Below are positions 36,069 to 38,689 of a stretch of DNA of 38,689 bases, piece by piece. Source of the DNA: Oligella urethralis DSM 7531. Lineage in GTDB: Bacteria > Pseudomonadota > Gammaproteobacteria > Burkholderiales > Burkholderiaceae_B. Position 1 is the first letter of the stretch. Each line of letters starts with the position of its first letter. A model generated the notes under the pieces. The model had not been told where the DNA came from, did no database searches, and saw only the letters and a program-made list of their open reading frames with translations. The translations under genes and the position numbers were made by a program. The stretch covers positions 111,522 through 150,210 of the forward strand of contig NZ_AQVB01000005.1 of the NCBI RefSeq assembly GCF_000372065.1, read 5' to 3'.

Positions 36069-36551
36069 ATGAGCATTGATTCTTCACCGCCCTATGAAGA
36101 AGTACTAAAGTTTCTGAGCACTCAGAAATTTTATGCTGAGGATCTACCGGACTGGTCTTTCTCTAATGACGCTAGCGAAACTTACGAATTATCGTTTGGT
36201 CTACTTGATAAGCACAGCTTGGAACGCACAAAATTCATCGTAGAATTATTGATACAATACTCACCAAAGACAAAGAAAAGACTATTTAAATTCACTTTGT
36301 TAAAGGTAGAATATAAAAACAAGGGTACTACTCGCTATTACCAATTAGAAACCAAAAGCTTTAAAAATATTAAAAAGAGTTTTGGGCATAATCTGCCGCA
36401 TGAACATATAGGACGCAATCCCGAGGGGCGCGTGAATGGCTCGTTGGATTGGCTTGATTGGGATTTTGAACAAGCATTTTCCCATTTTTGCTTGCGGGTA
36501 CGTATTGACTTTGACAAGAGACCACGAGCCCCAGAAACATTTGAGTTATAA
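36069..36551 (+). CDS. Hypothetical protein upstream of DUF1828 protein
   Basis: 160 residues, no signal peptide or membrane helix, not recognised by family. It is predicted to be mixed alpha/beta: an N-terminal helix (YEEVLKFLSTQKFYAEDL), alternating strands at about 38-95, then a histidine-rich HNLPHEHIGRNPEG segment at 107-120 (His107, His111, His113) and a C-terminal part with WDFEQAFSHFCLRVRI. The His cluster could bind metal or nucleic acid, but this is speculation. ATG 36069 has AAAGG 8 nt upstream. The stop is 9 nt before the DUF1828 gene, so the two form an operon. AT-rich codon use compared with neighbours suggests acquired DNA. Confidence 0.75.
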   Translation: MSIDSSPPYEEVLKFLSTQKFYAEDLPDWSFSNDASETYELSFGLLDKHSLERTKFIVELLIQYSPKTKKRLFKFTLLKVEYKNKGTTRYYQLETKSFKNIKKSFGHNLPHEHIGRNPEGRVNGSLDWLDWDFEQAFSHFCLRVRIDFDKRPRAPETFEL

Positions 36552-36560
36552 GGGCATACT

Positions 36561-36974
36561 ATGATTTGTAAAAGCTTTGCTGAAATGACAGGTTTTGAAT
36601 GCCAACCCTTAAACGAAGAAGGCACGGTGGCTTACGTTGCTACGCCATTTACTTTTGAGGACGGAGACACGCTCCCGCTTTATGTTGAGAAAATAGCCAA
36701 CAGTCACATACGATTTTTTGATGATGGAGAGCTTGCTCTGCATTTTCTGGGTAGAGGATTAAGCGGAGCTAAGAAAAACATAACATATAGTTTTTTAAGC
36801 GCCATTGCCTCCAAAAACAACTTAACTTTTGAGAAGAATATTTTAGAAAAAACATCTTCAATCGCTGAGGCTTCAATCGGCTTTGCAAGCTACCTAAGCG
36901 CCCTTTTAGATATAATCACATGGGAAAAAGAAAACATAAATGTTGATCTTAATATTATCGAGACAATTAAATAG
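36561..36974 (+). CDS. DUF1828 domain protein
   Basis: 137 residues. The N-terminal half has the DUF1828 pattern: VATPFTFEDGDTLPLYVEKI at 26-45 followed by IRFFDDGELALHFLGRG at 50-66 (conserved TPF..DGD and DDGE). The C-terminal DUF1829-like half found in longer relatives is missing or reduced to about 60 residues. Function of the family is not established; members often occur in accessory regions. ATG 36561 has AGGG 6 nt upstream. Together with the preceding gene it forms a two-gene cassette between tRNA-His and the MATE gene. Confidence 0.8.
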   Translation: MICKSFAEMTGFECQPLNEEGTVAYVATPFTFEDGDTLPLYVEKIANSHIRFFDDGELALHFLGRGLSGAKKNITYSFLSAIASKNNLTFEKNILEKTSSIAEASIGFASYLSALLDIITWEKENINVDLNIIETIK

Positions 36975-37058
36975 CCCTAAAAGCATGGCGACTTAAATAA
37001 CCACTTTTCAGCCACTCAAGCCGCAAGCCTATCGCACGACGGGCGTGACATAGGGGTC

Positions 37059-37067
37059 TGCTATAAT
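37059..37067 (+). promoter_or_regulatory. Extended -10 promoter of the MATE gene
   Basis: TGCTATAAT at 37059-37067 is an extended -10 (TGn-TATAAT). The -35 region is poor. The start codon is about 54 nt downstream. Confidence 0.6.
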
Positions 37068-37120
37068 AAGCCCTGAGCCTAGCAGCCGCCTTACAATCAA
37101 CCCATTCCTCACAATCTTTA

Positions 37121-38473
37121 ATGCCCACTCGTATACCATTGTTTAATGATTTTTCCAGCTATCTGAAGCTGTTCCGATTAGCACTGCCTATTATTCTGGC
37201 AAATGCTTCGGTACCCTTGCTGGGACTGGTTGATACCGCCGTGATCGGACAAATGGGTCAAACAGCCGATCTGGCGGCGATTGCTTTAGCCTCGCTAATT
37301 TTCAGCTTTGTTTACTGGGCTTTCAGCTTTTTGCGCATTGGCACGACAGGCTTTATTTCCCAAGCCGTGGGTGCAAATAACGACGATGAATTGCTGACCA
37401 TGGTATTTAGAACCCTGATGCTAGGCACCGTTATCGGCTTGGCACTCATCATACTACAGCAGCCCATCCGCAGCATAGCCAGCTATTTTTTATCCGCCAG
37501 CCCCGAAGTTAATGCCTTAGTCAAAGACTATTTCATCATTCGCATTTGGGGTGCGCCCGCCACCTTGATCACCTTTGCGCTAATGGGGATTTTTATTGGT
37601 CTCGGTTGGACCAAGCAAATTCTTGTGATTCAACTGCTTTTGAATGGCTTGAATATGCTTTTAAACGTGTTCTTTGTGGTGTTTTTATCGATGGGTGTTA
37701 AGGGCATTGCGCTTGGCACCTTAATTGCCGAATGGGTGACGCTTGGTTACGGTCTGCTTTTAATTATCAAAAAGCTCGATATACTTCCCCTGCGCTCACA
37801 TTATCAAAGACTCTCGGCACAAATTTTTGATAGCACTAAAATTAAGGCTTTATTTCTAGTAAATAGCGATATTATGATTCGCACCTTGGCGCTACTTGCC
37901 GGTTTTGGCTGGTTCGCTCGTCAAGGTGCGAGCTTCGGTGATGCCACCTTGGCTGCCAACCACATTCTGCTGCAGTTTATTTCCATGGCAACCTATTTTT
38001 TAGATGGCTTTGCTAATGTCACTGAAATGCAGGTCGGCCAAGCCTATGGCGCAAGAAAAAGACAACGCTTCTTGCGAGCGGTTATTGATAACAGCGTTAT
38101 TGCTGCCTTTAGCTCCCTGCTACTCGCCTTATTACTACTTTTCTGCGGCCAATTTTTTATCCAAGCCCTAACGCCGGATGCCGAATTGCAAAGCATCGCC
38201 AATCAACATAAAGCCTTTGCTGCTGGCTATATTTTTATCGCCTTTGCAACCTTTCAGCTAGACGGTATTTTTGTCGGTGTGACGGATAGTAAAGCCATGC
38301 GCAATTCCACCGTCATCGCCTTTCTAAGCATGCTATTAAGCGGTTATTTACTTATCGGCCCGCTTGCTAATAACGGGCTCTGGTTCGCCTTGATTATATT
38401 TGTGATTGTACGTGGTCTAGTGCTATTACGTTACTACCCGAGAATAGTCAATCAAACAAAGTGGCAAGACTAA
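37121..38473 (+). CDS. MATE-family efflux transporter (DinF-like)
   Basis: 450 residues with about 12 hydrophobic helices in two homologous halves, the MATE fold. N-terminal LFRLALPIILANASVPLLGL, DTAVIGQMG and GTTGFISQAVGA match the DinF subgroup; AANHILLQFISMATYFLDGF begins the second-half signature. Such proteins export cationic drugs, bile salts or oxidised molecules using Na+ or H+. Substrate cannot be inferred. No lexA gene is adjacent, in contrast to E. coli dinF. ATG 37121 has no strong Shine-Dalgarno; an extended -10 promoter lies upstream. Confidence 0.92.
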   Translation: MPTRIPLFNDFSSYLKLFRLALPIILANASVPLLGLVDTAVIGQMGQTADLAAIALASLIFSFVYWAFSFLRIGTTGFISQAVGANNDDELLTMVFRTLMLGTVIGLALIILQQPIRSIASYFLSASPEVNALVKDYFIIRIWGAPATLITFALMGIFIGLGWTKQILVIQLLLNGLNMLLNVFFVVFLSMGVKGIALGTLIAEWVTLGYGLLLIIKKLDILPLRSHYQRLSAQIFDSTKIKALFLVNSDIMIRTLALLAGFGWFARQGASFGDATLAANHILLQFISMATYFLDGFANVTEMQVGQAYGARKRQRFLRAVIDNSVIAAFSSLLLALLLLFCGQFFIQALTPDAELQSIANQHKAFAAGYIFIAFATFQLDGIFVGVTDSKAMRNSTVIAFLSMLLSGYLLIGPLANNGLWFALIIFVIVRGLVLLRYYPRIVNQTKWQD

Positions 38474-38498
38474 AAGAGCATTTTACATAAGTTGATCC

Positions 38499-38507
38499 TG
38501 TTATAAT
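38499..38507 (+). promoter_or_regulatory. Promoter of the bacterioferritin remnant, with overlapping dyad
   Basis: TGTTATAAT at 38499-38507 is an extended -10. It overlaps a perfect inverted repeat gttataa-ttaag-ttataac (38500-38518), which could be a repressor site. The start codon is 40 nt downstream and carries a strong AAGGAG. Confidence 0.6.
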
Positions 38508-38546
38508 TAAGTTATAACGACTAGTTAACAACATAAGGAGTTAAGT

Positions 38547-38621
38547 ATGAAGGGTTTAAAAGGTCATCCTGAGATCATTGACTACATGAACAAGTTGAGA
38601 CTTTTGCATAAAAGCAGTTAA
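38547..38621 (+). pseudogene. bfr: Bacterioferritin, 5' fragment cut by an IS
   Basis: The frame starts at ATG 38547 with AAGGAG 6 nt upstream and reads MKGLKGHPEIIDYMNKL, which I recognise as a bacterioferritin N-terminus (compare MKGDPKVIEYLNKL). After 16-17 codons it enters foreign sequence and stops at TAA 38619-38621. The switch coincides with GAGACTTTTGCA at 38597, an IS terminus. The iron-storage protein is therefore probably not made from this copy unless the rest lies intact beyond the IS and the junction is an assembly artefact. Confidence 0.7.
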
Positions 38622-38689
38622 ATACCGGATTTCTGTTCTACTTGGAAATTTTTTGATTTTTTTTGGAAATTTTCGACAAATTTCACCCC
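38597..38689. mobile_element. IS5-family element, terminal part at window edge
   Basis: Begins with GAGACTTTTGCA at 38597-38608, one mismatch from the terminus at the left edge of the window (GAGACCTTTGCA). It continues with AT-rich repetitive sequence (ttttttgattttttttgg) to the window end. No transposase start is visible, so this is likely the 3' end of an element whose transposase lies beyond the window. It interrupts bfr. Confidence 0.65.

Noticed and set aside
35413-37120. Genomic island integrated at tRNA-His with attL/attR
   Set aside because: No integrase and no repeat of the tRNA-His 3' end was found downstream up to the MATE gene.
1-38689. CRISPR array, prophage, rRNA, integron or DNA-uptake-sequence clusters
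   Set aside because: No regularly spaced repeats, phage structural genes, rRNA sequence or recurrent uptake-like words were seen by eye.

Overview
The window looks like one contig-sized piece of a betaproteobacterial chromosome, most likely from Alcaligenaceae with moderate to low GC (an Oligella- or Pelistega-like organism; the genus is inference). The evidence is protein similarity as I recognise it plus gene order: nudix-rsgA-M48-orn-acpS-nagZ-uvrC-pgsA and tilS-accA-alkA-cysS / TPR-ppi-lpxH are arrangements I associate with Bordetella relatives. Most of the window is housekeeping DNA. Both edges stop inside insertion sequences whose termini resemble each other (GAGACCTTTGCA at left, GAGACTTTTGCA at right), so the window probably ends where an assembly broke at repeated IS copies.

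Layout. 1-175: 5' end of an IS5-family element, abutting trpF. 174-3349 (minus): TRAP permease genes dctQ and dctM, then trpF. 3505-5191 (minus): etfB-etfA. 5443-6375 (minus): histone-deacetylase-like hydrolase. 6547-7653 (plus): mltB. 7658-9022 (minus): MFS transporter followed by an easily missed 40-residue membrane protein. 9054-13612 (minus): orn-acpS-nagZ-uvrC-pgsA. 13679-15840 (plus): M48 protease and rsgA. 15848-17133 (minus): CoA-type nudix hydrolase and rplS, which has its own promoter and a hairpin leader. 17369-20406: a putative sulfur cassette made of a persulfide-dioxygenase-like metallo-hydrolase, a LysR regulator and, divergently, a YeiH-type exporter. 20392-24566 (minus): cysS-alkA-accA-tilS. 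24655-26943 (plus): TPR protein, peptidyl-prolyl isomerase, lpxH. 26951-28660 (minus): uppP and suhB. 28765-29565 (plus): trmJ. 29690-30544 (minus): mscS. 30638-35083 (plus): amn and mutS. 35201-35489: tRNA-Arg(UCU) and tRNA-His(GUG). 35490-36974: an AT-rich accessory stretch with decayed small frames and a two-gene unit (unknown protein plus DUF1828 protein). 37121-38473: a DinF-type MATE exporter. 38547-38689: a bacterioferritin start broken by the right-hand IS.

How the genes fit together. Cell envelope and lipid functions are frequent (mltB, nagZ, uppP, lpxH, pgsA, accA, acpS), as are DNA repair (uvrC, alkA, mutS) and translation or RNA functions (rplS, rsgA, tilS, cysS, trmJ, orn). The sulfur cassette can be read as persulfide oxidation to sulfite followed by export of an oxidised sulfur anion under LysR control; three similar 12-bp sites lie in the divergent promoter region.

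The least ordinary observations are: the peptidyl-prolyl isomerase that looks like a ppiA signal peptide joined to a complete ppiB start, with two ribosome-binding sites; the 40-residue membrane protein; the regularly spaced LysR-type sites; the rplS leader hairpin; the DUF1828 pair beside tRNA-His; and the IS-disrupted bfr. I do not see a CRISPR array, a prophage or an obvious large novel system.
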